A DNA stretch of 64,000 nt, from assembly GCA_029891385.1 (NCBI GenBank), contig CM057232.1:67021824-67085823 (forward strand), in the 5' to 3' direction. Both the position numbers and the translations under genes were made by a program. The notes below the pieces were generated by a model. That model was not told where the DNA came from. It was given only the letters and a program-made list of their open reading frames with translations, and made no database searches. Source of the DNA: Erythroxylum novogranatense. Lineage: Eukaryota > Streptophyta > Magnoliopsida > Malpighiales > Erythroxylaceae. This document shows, in pieces, positions 12,060-25,151 of the stretch (the first letter of the stretch is position 1; each line of letters starts with the position of its first letter).

Positions 12060-13300
12060 ACAGTTTTAATGCAAAATTCTTTCAATCCTTTTAGAGTACC
12101 ATCGATTCCTTATTCATTAAAATAGTCTAGGAATTCTTTGACACCAATTACATGTCTCTTTAGTTAAATAAAACATATATAAACCCAATCCCTAAAGTTT
12201 CTAATCCTGAAAACTTAAAGGAATAAAGACCTATTTCATATTTCATTGTCATATACAAGGTAATATCTAAGGTATTAGCTAACATACTTAAGGAAACTTT
12301 CGAAAGTTACATCACTATGGTGAGGGAGCATATGTTAATGGCAAGAATGATAGTGATAACATCTGCATAGCTCAAGACTCTTCAATGGATATCCTAGTAA
12401 CAAATATTTCAAGAGTTGTGTAATGGAAATCAATTTCACAAATGCATTTGATACAGTAAGTTGGGAATTTATATTAGATGCTCTTCAAACTCTCAGAAAC
12501 CCTCGAAGTTTTATAGATTGGATCACTCAATTGCTTACAACAGTCTTCTATATAGTGATAATTATTGGTGAACCATCTAATCTATTTAAAAAAAAAAGGT
12601 GACTAAGGTAAGGGGACAACTTATCCCCTTTCATTTTCACTATTAAAATAGAGATGTTAAATATAATTACTAATCTTAACAACAACATGAATCCAAGTTT
12701 TAAGTTCCATTATAAATGTAAGGAACTTAAGATTTCAAAACTTAATATTGCTGATGATTTGCAAATGTTGTGTGGAGAAGATAAGAAGTCAATTGATATA
12801 TTGAAAAACTAATTAAACCCCTTCAAAGAGATTTTAAGACTAGAGTACAACCCTGACAAGAGCTCAATTCATCTTTCATGCAATACAGGATTTCAGATTC
12901 TTGAAACTAGTAGCCTAAAGCTAGAATCACTTCCTTTCAAGTTTTTAGGGTGCCCATCTCCTCTATAAAACTTACTTCCAAGGATTGCAAGCCTCTTATC
13001 AACTTTATAAAAATAAGAATAAATGTATGGAGTAACAAAACTTTCCTATAAAGAAAGAATCTAGTTATCAATCATTGTGCTTAACAACTTTAAATACATG
13101 GTTGTACTTAGAGTTGTGCTGAAAAGTATAGACAAGATGATAAGAGAATTCATATGGAAGGGCTTAACAAATTTCTCTATGATTTGTAATGTGAAGTGGA
13201 GCACATTGTTTCTTCCCAAGAATGAAGGGGGGGGGGGGGGGTATAGGTTTAACCTTAACAAAAATAAGATAAAACATTTCTACTAAAGGACTTTGGCTCA
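12060..13300 (+). pseudogene. LINE (L1-type) reverse transcriptase remnant
   Basis: Broken plus-strand frames give the order of a non-LTR RT: SDNICIAQD (about 12350), then FTNAFDTVSWEFILDAL, then RGQLIPFHF (about 12615), then the catalytic-region remnant IADDLQML (about 12745), then LGCPSPL (about 12945), then the thumb/C-terminal region IREFIWKGLTNFS and a WS-LFLPKNEGG motif (13140-13230). ORF1, endonuclease and a clear poly-A tail are not seen. A run of 15 G at 13227-13241 lies in the conserved EGG motif. Stops and frameshifts throughout mean it is inactive. Confidence 0.75.
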
Positions 13301-13379
13301 ACTACATAGCTAAAGACAACTTATGGGTTAAGTGAATCGATAAATTTTATACAAGGAATGAAAATATCAAGACTCGAAA

Positions 13380-16300
13380 TGTAACATCCTGTTAATTATG
13401 ATAAGTCTAAAATAGTGTATAAGAGAAGTAAATGAGAAATTGGAAAGAGTATTTCATGTTTATGCATAATGTGGCATACACATACACAATAATATTGATT
13501 TTTGTACATTAATATGATTGTACTTGCATTCATTGACGTTTTCAGGGAAAAATTGATTTATAAATAGAAATTGTTGATTTTATTGTCTTGAAAATTAAAT
13601 TGGAGTGTATTAAAATTGATTTGGTAATTTTGGTGATATTTTAGGTATTTTAAAAATTTTGAGTATTTTTGGACTAAGAAAAATTTAAAAATATGGACCA
13701 TTTATAGTATGACACGTGGACTAATGAATTAGTGACAACTAGCATAGTTAATTAATTAACAAATGGAAGCAATGAGTGGGAGACTAATGGCTTAGCTTAA
13801 TGGTGACATTTGGTAGATTAAGAAGATGATATGTGGCCAGCATGCTTATGGACACATGTTAATCCAAGTTAATGACACCTTGCACGTAGTTGAATTAAGC
13901 AAGTGATAGAAAAGCAAGTTTTTGTTTTCTCTTCTTTCTTCCTTGTTTTCCACCAAAACTCACTCCAAGCTTTCTTCTCTGCATTTTGATCTAATCCTTT
14001 CTTAATTGCTACATCAAAGCTAGACATCTATCCTTCATAAAATAGTTAAGAACCAGCTGAAATTGGTCTTCATATTACTCTGTTTTCACACAGAGTTTGT
14101 GATGAATCATGCAAGAATGGAGGCTTTCATAATCTGAAGTTGTGAGCTAAACTTGGAAGCTTAAAAGGTAGGTAGCAAACCTAATCTTTATCGTATGTTA
14201 GTATAAGAACAATGTTTGAATTGGAATGAAAAGCATTGTTGGATCAGAAAAAAAAAGCATGCTTTATTTGGAGAACCGGTAGATTTAAATTTTTTTTAGA
14301 AATCTTATTTGTAGCAAAGCAATATATCCAAATCATCATGCCAATCTATACATGATATGGTATAAGGATAATAATAAACATAAACAAGATGAAGAGTATT
14401 ACCAACTCCTTTGCTACAACTTTAATTCCTTGCTGTGCTATCCTCTCCTTCTTCTTGTATCTAAAACCTTTGCTTTTGAATCTTTTCCTTTATCAATCTA
14501 TCTTCTCCGTATTGTTGTATCCTCAACCAATTTGATCTACCTCTTTTTCTCCTACGGCAACTTGGTTAACAAAATCCTTGGTGGGAAAGGAGAAGAAACA
14601 CTTTGGAGGAGTATTGTTTTAGAAGAAAGAAGGAAACAATGAGACACTCCCATGCAATTTTTGATTTTTTCATGCAAGATGAGAGAGAGAGTGATAAAAA
14701 AATGTAAGAATGCCTTCTTACTCACTCCCCCTTTTGGTTAACCACAAAGGAAAGAAGAGTCTTCCATCTAATGCATCATTTCTTCATTTAATCAACCATA
14801 AAGAGCCATTAAATGAGACTCTTCTCATTTGTCTTTAAGATGACTATATGAAAAGTCTATTAACCTAAATGTTATCATGTTAATTTTTGTTTTTGATGAT
14901 GTAAGAAGGAAGATGGTCCATTCAATGTATATCTTTCTTCTTTATTCCAATCAATGCTAATAGGTTACATTAAAAGATAATCATTAAATCATTTGATGGT
15001 AAGTTCATAACTCCATTTAATGATGATAAACCATAATAAAGATCATCTTTATTTAGAATTTTAATGCCAAATGTGCAGCTGCACAGTTAGCCCTAATAAA
15101 ATCAAAATTGATCCTTTATTTCTTAAAAAATTTGTTTTAAGATAATTAATCTAATAAATTATATTAAACCAAAGTCTAACCCATTTCTAAATGAACATTT
15201 GGGCTTTTAATTAACCATTAATTAGTGCAAGCCCAACATTCAATCATGGGCTTTTAAAACCTTCATTTATATTTCTTACTTAGCTTGATAATCTTCCTTA
15301 AAGTCAAGTGGGGAATCTTATTGGACTTTGATAATTCAAGCTCCAATAAGCCTAGAATTAACTTAATCTCATTAGAATTAATTCTAGCTTATTAACTAAA
15401 TGTCATTCCACTAAAGACAATTAGTTAAACTCTTAAATTATTAAATATTATGAGAACACATATTTTATGTCCAATTGCAAACTCTATTTAGAACCTTATT
15501 ATAGTCATCCGCACAATAAAGGGTAAAATTATTGTTTTGCCCTTATATTGGTTTTTCCTTATAGATCTCCCATTTTACTTTATATGGTGATTAACACACA
15601 AGATCTCATTTTAGTGTTAAGACTTGATGGGTAGATAGTCCATCAAACTACTAGCGCTAGTTTAATCACCAAATCTCCTTAAAACATCTAGAAGTGATGA
15701 TAGCACTATAAATTCTTTATTTGAGTGAATGTTCCCTGATACATGTTTCAATTGATAATTCCAACATGCAGACAATGGATTAATACTTTGTAAAAATCCA
15801 TTCTGATCATATCAAGAATTATAATGAAGCACATACAAGTTCACCACTCATCAAGATTGTGGTTCATAATAAGCGAATGCTTAAGTTGTATGTTTTAAGA
15901 TTAAAGTAACAACCCACTTTATTCTTGAAAACATACTTGATTCCAGATTCATTTAATAATGCCATTATCGATAGTCAACTACTATCATGATATGAAACTC
16001 ATCTTTCCCTTAAAGTAAACCCCTTTACTTACATGGATATAAATCGCAACACTACAGTCTAGACCATAATCAAGCGACCAGCTTGATTATTCAACTGTGA
16101 ATCAATCGATTTATATTCTTATAATATACATGTTTCCCATACATCTCTATGTATATATATATTACTTACAAAAGAATCTTGGTACCTTTTGACTAGATAA
16201 ATAATGCTCACACAAATAAAACCAAAATCTTTTGTTTTATTAATAATAAATATTTTTATTACAAAGCAGAATCAAGAAGATAAAGTTACATGTAAATACA

Positions 16301-17520
16301 CTTACTTTCTAGGGCACTATATTTACATAACTCCAACATGCATGTGATATTGGTGAAGAAGAATTGCTGGAATATGTTAGCTATAGTGTTTTCTCTGAAC
16401 ATCCTTTGTTCTTTTTGTTATAACTTCTTCTCCTGAGATCCAAATGACATGAGACTGAACCAATAGATTCATAACACATTTTGATTTATCTTGAACAAAA
16501 TTTATGAACATCTGAATCCATTCGGAAAGATTGATGATGATGAATTAGGATGAAAATATTGAGTTGTGCTGGAATCTGATAACTGGAATATTTTACTAAA
16601 CATGTTTCGGTATTTTGTCTATATTTTGATCTGTAGATTTACAAATCAGATGATTCTTGATTTAAATTTAACTAGAGAAATTTGGATACAATTTTTAAGA
16701 AGAAATTGAGTTTGAATTCTATCCTTAAGGGTCTTGAAATTGAGTTTTGGCTTAGGCTATAGCACAACCCATGATAGAAATCATATCCTATTGTTATCGA
16801 ATAAATGTATTGATATAGGTTGAATCAGACAAAGTTATCTACACAAAAGTTGTAGCGTATGCTCTTAGCTTTCAATTAGTATAAATTTTGTAATTTTTGG
16901 ATATTGAAATTGAGAGATATGACTTATACAACTTTGAGTGCATGATCATGCACTAGCCAAAATTTCAAGTGTACTCAGTCTGTAGTATATTGAGTATAAC
17001 TTCTGGAATACTGAATCAAATTGTATGATCTTAGTATCATTAGAAACTTAAGACATGGGAGAACAATTTTATAGAAGGAAGTGTTATCAAATTACTTCAC
17101 ATTACTGATGAGAATAATCATGCAAAGTAGACTCGAAAGTATGTTTTTAGATAAATCTGAATTGATCAATTGAGTATTGATATACGAATGAATATTGTGA
17201 CAAGAATAATGATAAGGAACCCAAGATTGTTATGAAAATGCATTGTATATATTCTTTATACACATACGTGCATAACTGAGTACGTGTATCATTGTACTTA
17301 ATTATATATGTACAATGATACATACTAAAAACTATTTTTGAAACTAATTTCAATATATAACTATTTGATTGTTTGATACTTCGGTATCTATATGAAATGG
17401 ATGTCACAAGAAAAGCCTTCTTTTCATGTATGTTATATGTGCAGACAATTGAAGAAAACATGATTAATTAAGCTTTAATGGCCAGTAAACTTTTGATGGG
17501 TGAGATTTTAGGTGCCTACA
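13380..17520 (+). repeat. Old gypsy-like LTR, split by a solo LTR
   Basis: TGTAACATCCTG at 13380 is the common start of many plant gypsy LTRs. A TC-rich transcribed-leader-like block (13910-14000) and text on ligand-like U5 phrases resume after the nested insertion at 16344 and run to about 17520, where GGTGCCTACA could be the terminus. Flanking 5-mers match poorly (CGAAA/TCAAA), so both extent and identity are tentative. Confidence 0.35.
14237..16338 (-). repeat. Solo LTR of a copia-like element (2.1 kb), minus strand
   Basis: On the minus strand it starts TGTTGGAGTTATG and ends TCTGATCCAACA, a TGTTGG/CCAACA inverted terminus. The flanks are AGCAT (14232-14236) and TGCAT (16339-16343), a near-perfect 5-bp target duplication. 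The minus strand shows a normal LTR layout, with an AT-rich U3 and a purine-rich transcribed part ending in a CCGGTTCTCCAAATAAAGCA stretch. No internal coding region exists between the ends, so LTR-LTR recombination after insertion is the simplest explanation. Confidence 0.7.
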
Positions 17521-18080
17521 TCAAATGGATATGGATGTTTGGATGCCAAAAAGTTAATAAATTAAAAGTTGTAATTTATTTTAGTATTGAATTTTTAAAT
17601 TTTATTTTATTTTAAAATTTTAAAATTACAAAACTCAATATAAAAATGTCTTTATTTATACTTTATCAAGAACACTAACGAAACACGTAAAAATTTACAT
17701 TCATAAGAGATTATGTGAAATCTTCTTATATAATATTTGACTATAAAAAGTGACTGTACTTTGAATACATAGTCATTAATGTATTTGATGTTGGAGTTTC
17801 AAACATCATACTTAGAAAGATGAAAAATTATATAACCTTTTCAAATATTACGTGATTCATTAGTTATATCAGTGAAATATTATTAAATACAATATGTGTA
17901 AGTCCATAATTGCTCCAATTATTCCATTCCATGTTGCAATTTCACTCGAATACAACTCCTTTTGGTCTATGAAAGTAATTATCACCTAAAAGCACTCTTG
18001 AAGCAAATTAAGTACCCAAAATACTATAAAAACTCTTAAATAACAAGCAAAACACACTAAATATGGGTATATAACTATAT
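17521..18080. other. AT-rich spacer; nothing recognised
   Basis: There are no domains, tandem repeats or structured RNA signals visible in this stretch. Confidence 0.5.
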
Positions 18081-20965
18081 TCAATTAATCATTTATCAAA
18101 TATTGCCATACTTAAGCATTTTTTTGGCCTCAAGCAAATCATAATCTAACTTATCAAAGTTACCAACATTTACGCCTTATTAACCTCCACTTATCCATCC
18201 ACACTCTAAATCATCATATCATATTAATCAAATTGACATACATTAAGATTTAGGTCATTATAGAACCAAACTTCATAAATCAATATTAATAGAAATCACA
18301 TAGATAATCTTTTTAAAATTGAAAGCATAAACTTTTACACCCTTAGCAAGAATTCACTCAATGTACTCAAAGTGATTAGGGCGAAAATGTAAGAACTCTT
18401 AAATTAATGCAAAAATGGAATCTTAACTAAAAGCTTGCAATAAGATCATATCTCCACCATTTATACGTAAACTAGAAGCAAAAATCAAAAGGTCTTAATA
18501 CAAGACTTTAATGAGGCTTAGGTTGGGCTATAATAAGGATAATAAAATGGGTGATAATATTGATGAACATTTTGATAAACAAAATAGCATGCAGCATTCT
18601 TCTTCACAATATAGCTCCTTCACACCGCAATTCCATTGGTACCATAATTTTAACACTTTTTTTCCTTTTTTTCACTTATTGTGCTCGTTGCACATTTTTT
18701 TAAAGCATTTATCAAATACCAATAATTAAGAAATATTAGACCTTTCCAAATTTTAAGTTTCAAGCAATCGACTAATTGTAAATAACCTTAATGGTCAAAA
18801 ATGATAAACAGGCTTCAAGAAAATAAGGTAAAGGCTAATAATGTGGTTCTAATCACTGAAAAGGGTAAGTCTCAAAATTGATTGCTCCTAAGGGATAAAA
18901 TATGGTAGGATAATAAATAAGAATATAGGCTAAACGAAGGTTAAATCTAGATGCCTTTATCATTTCAATGCTTCTAATGAAACAAATGTGATCTCAAAAT
19001 AATAAAAGGAAGTTTATAAAATTATCCAACTATGCATGATAACACAAATGAAAGAATGAAAGAGCTTAAATCAACAACTCTTTGGTTCAAAAGCTCGCAA
19101 AAAATACTCTTGTTTGTAAATAATATGCAATTTTATTCAAATTGATTATCTTAATAATTACTAAAATATAAATTGTAAAAACAAGTTAATTATAACTTTC
19201 ATTCTTTTGCATATTTATTCAATTCAATAATCAATAATGATCTAAAGTATTTTGGATGATTTTAACTAATTCAGATATCAATAAAAAATTTAATAAAAAG
19301 ATTATACTAAATTTAAGAAATCCGTTCCACATAATTAAAATTGTATTTCTCCTCAATGTACACAATTGCAACACATTAAGATAAAATAACAATAAAACAC
19401 AAAAAGTGAAAAAGGTTAAATTGGTATAACCCAAATAAAATGAATTATAGAGTTTTGAATTTGATGAAGGGTCCATCTAATATTAGACACATCCATCCTT
19501 GCAATAAAAAGATAAATGATGATGATGATGATGATGACGACAATGATGCCGATCATATAATAATAACAAAGAACAAGGAAATAACACAACCAAAAACAAC
19601 ATGAAATAAAATCCTATGGTAACAAAAGAAAATGGAAACAAAATGAAATAAAAATGAAACATATCCTAATTCTTGGGATGCCTCCCAAGTGTGATTGTTT
19701 AATGTCGTTAGCTTAATGTATCCTTTATATTTACCATCATCCTGGGTCTATAATTAATGGCCTACTTCCACCGCTTCTTCATGTAGCAGTTTAGTAGCCT
19801 GTGAATAATGCACAAGTTGTAAGATAATGATAAGGATACAACGTATTAAAATAATAAATACAACTAACTCCATTGATGCCCTTTTATATAACAAGTTGTT
19901 AATAAAATAAGGAATAATAAAACTCATTGAATCTTTAGTTCACTCAAACAGTTTGTCTTGTGGGAAGTGGGAATCATCCGTACTTAAGGTGACTACTAAT
20001 AATTCATCAATAGTTTCCTTATTTGACTCCTCCCATTGTTCTTTCTCAATCACCTTTGTCCACTATTCTACGTTCTCTACCTAAATAGGGGCTTCCTTCT
20101 CTTCTTCTTCCTTAATAATCTTTTTCCACTCTTCTACTTCTCCTTTTAAATAAGGGTTCCCTTCTCTTCTTGAAACTCTACTTTCTCTATCTTTAGTTCC
20201 TTTCTCTATCTTTAGTTCTTCTCATTCTTCAAAAACAATAGTTAACTCCTTGTCCTCTTAAAACGCAACTTCATTCATGAAGTCGACCTTTGTCTCCTCT
20301 TCACTCTGAGGCATTAATAAGCTCAAATAATATGATGTATTCAACTGAATGTATTCTAGTGAAAAAAAATCTATCTTTGAATTTCTAGTGGCTAGCTTCA
20401 ATTTTGGCAAGGCGTTCTATTATTAGATCTATAAGATGTTCTTCTTATTGTTGCTATTATAAAGATTCAACTGAAACATAATCATTCCATCCATTAGCTT
20501 AAAAGTTTCTCCACTCTTAATTATAGATATTTTCATATGGTGCACTTTAAGGCTGGTTTCGTATGCAATATGAATGCCCAAACATATAGTTTAGTGCCTA
20601 ACTTTCATGATTTTAATGGTTACTCCTAACAATGTCCCAACCTAGCATAGATATCAGTTTAGCTGAATACATGTCACCATTGCTTTCATTCCAAGTTTGT
20701 GATGTTGCTATATGCGATGACGTATTGTAACTTCCATAAGAATACTATCCTCTTCATCCTTCCATTGTGGTTTGTACCTGTAGTGATGAATCTTAAATCT
20801 TAACATTAAATCACAAACATAAAGTCAAAATAGAGAAGTTCAAAAGATAGATAAATGAATAAGTCAATAATAATAAAAATAAAATAAAAAAATAATTGCT
20901 AGATTAATAACATCTAAGCTCTCCTAATATTACAATCTTCGACAATGGCACTAAAAGCTCGACTG
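18080..20965 (-). mobile_element. Decayed Athila-like gypsy remnant, internal region
   Basis: Three landmarks place it on the minus strand. At 18115-18150 is the decayed 'leading edge' phrase (CTTGAGG...AAGCTTAAG type) found before the polypurine tract. At 19672-19720 is the CTTGGGAGGC word that follows pol in the better Athila copy (compare 46285). At 20940-20965 is a decayed Athila primer-binding site (AGTGCCATTGTCGAAG). A Glu/Lys-rich broken frame lies at 20030-20290. Pol domains are absent, so either a large deletion removed them or the element was non-autonomous. Confidence 0.5.
18331..18655 (-). repeat. Dispersed repeat, copy A (Athila-like 3' spacer)
   Basis: Around 320 bp align with 56582-56905 in the same orientation, with scattered differences (both contain CACTCAATGTACTC, AATAAGATCATATCTCCACC and GGCTATAATAAGGATAATAA). 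It lies in the post-pol spacer of the Athila-like remnant. Confidence 0.7.
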
Positions 20966-21760
20966 AATTACTTTACTTATAAAGATATAAAGTTTTAACT
21001 GCGAGGGCACGATATAGTTGTAGCTAGCAGTAACAGGTAAGGGCATTTCCCATAAGGACTATAAGTACTTGTATTCCCTTTTTCTATTATCTGACTGTCG
21101 AATCAGACTATGAATTTACTTGAAAATTAACGAAAATGAAGTAAACAAAAGTTGACACAATAATGAACTCATGTAAAGAAAATGCTACAATTAGTCAATA
21201 TCAAATAAATAGTACTTAGGTGATGAATTCTCCTAAGATATCTTAAACAATAACCCTTTATCGTGCAATTAGATTATTGATTATTGGACCTTTAAAATTC
21301 CTTAACAACTAACCCTCAGTTTATTAACTGAAATTTCTTTCTAGTTAAAACTCCTAAGATTGCATTATTGATTTATGAATTTCACTATTAAGTTTGACAC
21401 TAACTTAGACGATTTATGTCAACCTATCTCTATATTTGTATGCAATGATCTATTCACACAAAAGGATTTCTTAATATCAATCGTATGGACTAATATTCTC
21501 GATATATTGGTTCAACAATCGTATGGACTAATATTCTCGATATATTGGTTCAACAATATAACGCATAATTGAATTGCAATATTTCAATCTATAAAACTTC
21601 ATTAAATAAAAGCCTATATCATCTTATCATCACAACTTAGGATTCATGACACCTAGGCACTAAGCAATTTAGTTCCTACATATAGAAAACAAGGCCAATA
21701 ATAAATATTCAAAAGAATAAATGGAAATAAATAATTTATATCCTAAATCTCCATTCTGTC
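20966..21760 (-). repeat. Probable LTR of the Athila-like remnant
   Basis: Directly beyond the decayed primer-binding site, the minus strand reads a U5-like tail (TCGTGCCCTCGCAGT type, near 21005). The far end (21680-21757) matches the last 70 bp of the window (63931-64000), showing that this repeat exists in at least two copies. The precise LTR end is not determinable. Confidence 0.4.
21481..21556. repeat. 38-bp perfect tandem duplication
   Basis: The unit TCGTATGGACTAATATTCTC followed by GATATATTGGTTCAACAA is present twice in direct succession with no mismatch, inside the Athila-like LTR. Confidence 0.95.
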
Positions 21761-22440
21761 TCTAATAAACATTTTTGCAATTTGGATTGAATGATGCTCT
21801 CTATCAGATCTTGTGATATAGTCTTTGTATTTTCCTCATCCTCTATTTAGAATAATAATCTTAGAACATTTTAGTTTTATAGACATTTAATTTTGTTAAA
21901 AGATCAATCCTTTCCAATAAACTTATATCTACCATAATATAAGTGTTATAGAACAATACTCACCAGAATTAAAAAACATAATTGTGACATCTAGTCATTT
22001 TAATGTATAATTTTAAATTATATAACATAAAATATTTAGTATATATGTCATCTTAATTACAAAATAATATTCCTACATTTTAAATTTGGGACAAAAAATT
22101 AACACATTAATTAGCTAAGATTTAATTGAACCTACTTATTATGATTTTTCCCGAAAAGAAACATATATGAATCAAGAAAATAAAGATTAAAAGTAAGTAA
22201 TATATTATAAAAGGGACATATGATATTTAGGTGCGTGTTTAACTTTTGTGTAAGTCACAAAGAGGTAAGCATAATATTTTTTGTAATTGTATATATAATA
22301 ATTCTAATAATCTAAGTTTTAAGTAATTACAGCTTTAGTGTTTTAAAAATTAATTTAAAAATAAAATATTCTGAATTAAAATATAAAAATTTAAATATTT
22401 GTATTATTTATAAAAACCTTTTTCTATGATGCATCTTGAA
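21761..22440. other. AT-rich spacer; nothing recognised
   Basis: Long A/T runs and no open frame with a known domain. Confidence 0.5.
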
Positions 22441-23118
22441 GCAAGGGTTTCTTCATGTAAACTCTCTCGCTGCGCGTCATCTGCAAGTGAAATTTCTGTT
22501 TAACCCGGGAAGAACTTGTGTCTGCTATCAACTATTAATTTTGCTAGTATGACTTGTATCTTATAAAATATTTCGATGACGACCTGCTTAATTACCAGAG
22601 TAACCAATAGAGCTTAGTGATCATGCTCCAGATGAAGTTCCAGGCAGTTTCATGCCTATTTATGTTAACGGTCGTTCGAAGTATCAAATGATATATTTAT
22701 AGCAATCACCAGAGAAATTGCACATCCATGCTTCTCCTGTAGATTGTAGTTCAATGATAATGCTATGCAAGATCGAGCTTGCGTGTTATCTGCAACGTTT
22801 CTTGCGATAGTCACCAGCGAGGCTAGCAACACCATTTGTCATCGTAACCCACTAGCAAATTCGCTGAAGCAGTCGGTAGCTAACCACATTCACATTCTGC
22901 CACTCAAAATCTAATTACGTGTTATCTTATTTAAATACATACAGAATAGGTTCGGAGAGAAAGTTCTGATAATCAGTGGTGAATTTACAGAGAAATTTAT
23001 GAAACCTCATTTCGTTTCTATATAAATGAAGTGGATACCATGTAAAAAAGCGATCAAAAAAAGCTTCCACTACTCATTAAAAGGCTTTTAGCTTCCAATC
23101 AAAGTATCATTATGGATT
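22440..23118 (+). promoter_or_regulatory. Promoter/5'UTR module, copy P1 (gene-less)
   Basis: 22661-23118 is nearly identical to the region just upstream of the small gene at 25603. It includes a TATATAAA box (23019-23026), the leader phrase CTTTTAGCTTCCAATCAAAG, and an ATG at 23112. After ATGGATTC the sequence does not continue into the gene. It switches at a short shared word (TTCGGAGA) into a second copy of promoter sequence, and translation from this ATG would stop after seven codons. 22440-22660 is the only upstream sequence not seen again. Confidence 0.7.
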
Positions 23119-23249
23119 CGGAGACAAAGTTCTGATGATCAGAGGTGAATTTATAGAGAATTTACGAAACCTCATTTCATTTCGTACAGCCTATGTTTCT
23201 TTATAAATGAAGCGAATATCATGTAAAAAGCGATCAAAAAAGCTTCCAC
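23113..23249 (+). promoter_or_regulatory. Promoter/5'UTR module, partial copy P2
   Basis: It runs from TTCGGAGA to AGCTTCCAC and corresponds to the proximal 135 bp of the module, with the box written TTATAAAT (23201-23208). It is cut off by the LTR of the copia fragment at 23250, before the leader and start codon. Confidence 0.7.
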
Positions 23250-24450
23250 TAATAGAATTAATAGTATTCGCAGCATAATCAACCAAGATCAGAAATATAT
23301 ATATATAGGCAAACCAATCATAAGAATCTTGTTCAGAAATATATATATAGGCAAACCAATCATAAGAATCAAAACAAGACAAACCTATTGAAGAAACTTC
23401 TTTCCACAAATCTTTTACCCTTACGACTTTTCGTCATTAACCTTAATCGTTTTTATAACCCTTGTTTCTAGGTGAACAGAAAGAATAAAACTTGTGTTTT
23501 CATAGAGTTTTTGAGAGAGTTTCTGTTTTCTCTCTAAGTTTTCACTAGATACCTCTTGATAGGAAGAAAGACATATATATATATAACTCTCTCCTTCTCG
23601 CATAAGAAGTAACCGATAAGATTACACTATTTTTTAATCATGCCGTTTGTAATTCAATACAACAGATTTACTATTTAATTTAAAATAATCTATTGCTTAT
23701 TTAAATTACAAATAACACACGTGTGGTCTAAACAATTAAGGCACGACAGGGACCGCAGGAAAAAAATTAATAAGACTAAAATTATAATAAGAATCTATAC
23801 AAGACCAGTATATTCTTATTATAATTAATCATAAATTATTCCACTAAAAATTTATGATTGAACTACTTATTAATTTTAATTTTTCACAACATAGTAAATT
23901 ATGTTCCCCATGTTAAGATTACAGATGCTTGTCAAATAAAATAAATTACTGACAATTTATTTAAGTAACAATTTTAATCTTTAAGATTATCGCTCAACTT
24001 ATTTCATGTGTCGGATCAAAAATCCACCTGTAGGGTTTACACAATGAAACTTTATAAGCTTACTTAAAGTACATCATCATTCTCTATACCGAGACATGTA
24101 TTTTATCATTAATTAATATTTCACAAATACAAATTGCCTTTACCCAATTCATCAAGTATTATTGTCCCAATAATTGAAACTCACTGTTTAATGAATTAAA
24201 GCACAAGACAATGTATATTTGCTCATACTAACTAAATCAAGATTAAGAACATAAATTTTATTTCTAATGTCCTCAAAAATATGTTTTAATAGTCAGTATA
24301 AAAAAACCATTCTCAACTTGGTCCAGTTAGATACATACAAAATGCACTAACACATATTCATAATATGCAAATCTCCAATTGAATACAATTAAATAATTGT
24401 TTAATGAAAATAACTATTACATTTGCATGGTTAATAGTATATATCTATCA
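23250..24450 (-). repeat. 3' LTR of the truncated copia (1.2 kb)
   Basis: On the minus strand it starts TGATAGATATATAC just after the polypurine tract AAGTGGGAG (24453-24461) and ends ATTCTATTA, so the TGATAGA/TCTATCA terminus has lost its final C to T. A TATA-like run (23575-23585) precedes a TC/AG-rich leader. A 40-bp direct duplication sits near 23288-23368 (AAATATATATATA then GGCAAACCAATCATAAGAATC, twice). Confidence 0.65.
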
Positions 24451-24461
24451 ATCTCCCACTT

Positions 24462-25129
24462 AGACTCATAACCATGCATCTATGATTTTAACTCTCATTC
24501 CGTCCACGTGACTATCAAAAGTCTTTGCTGGTAAGCTCTTTGTAAAAGGATCAGCTAGGTTGTTTTCTAATGCAATCTTCATCACCACCACATCACTCCT
24601 CGTATTAGGTGATACTTCCGCTCAATGTGTTTTGCCCTTTTATGGCTTTGGGACTCCTTCGAGTTTGCAACCGCCCCACTATTGTCACAATAAAGTGTAA
24701 TAGGCGATTGAACTAATGGAACCACACCCAAATCCATGAGGAAGTTCCTAAGCCATACTGCTTCCTTGCCTACTTCAGAGGCCGCCACATATTCAGCTTC
24801 CATGGTACAGTCTTCAACACAAGTTTGCTTAATACTCCTCCAACTTATGGCTCCACCTCCCAGGATAAAAACATTTCCTGAGGTAGATTTCCGAGAGTCC
24901 TTGTCAGACTGAAAGTCTGAATCTGTCTATGGGTACAAGGTCTTTTGATTGGTAAACTAACATATAATCTCTAGTTCTTTTTAAGTACTTGATTATATGT
25001 TTGACAGCAGTCCAATGTTCTCGCCCAGGGTTAGACTGAAATCTGCTAACCATGCCAACAGCAAAACAGATATCAGGTCTAGTGCACAACATTGCATATA
25101 TGAGGCTTCCTACTATAAATGCCTTTTGC
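24462..25129 (-). pseudogene. Copia RT end and RNase H remnant
   Basis: The minus strand reads [20 protein letters not shown], then [20 protein letters not shown] (25149-24904), then, after stops and frameshifts, MEAEYVAASEVGKEAVWLRN and LYCDNSGAVANSKE (24803-24582), then ADPFTKSLPAKTFDSHVDG and the end of pol near 24480. These are the C-terminal RT and RNase H regions of a copia polyprotein. The remainder of pol is absent. It is inactive. Confidence 0.85.
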
Positions 25130-25151
25130 AGATATACAGCAAAAGGCATTT
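25117..25151. other. 13-bp inverted repeat at the truncation breakpoint
   Basis: AAATGCCTTTTGC (25117-25129) and its perfect reverse complement (25139-25151) flank a 9-bp loop exactly where the truncated copia joins the promoter duplicate. It looks like a snap-back copy of the element's broken end. Confidence 0.85.

Larger units (their letters stand above)
23250..25150 (-). mobile_element. 5'-truncated Ty1/copia between promoter copies
   Basis: On the left an LTR abuts promoter copy P2. On the right a truncated RT/RNase H region abuts promoter copy P3, which restarts far upstream of the insertion point. The flanking target duplication is therefore about 410 bp on the right (25151-25560) and about 590 bp on the left (22661-23249, longer because of an internal tandem duplication). 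5' LTR, gag, integrase and most RT are missing. The right junction carries a 13-bp inverted repeat. Confidence 0.75.

Noticed and set aside
19510..19545. GAT trinucleotide microsatellite
   Set aside because: A short, ordinary simple repeat.
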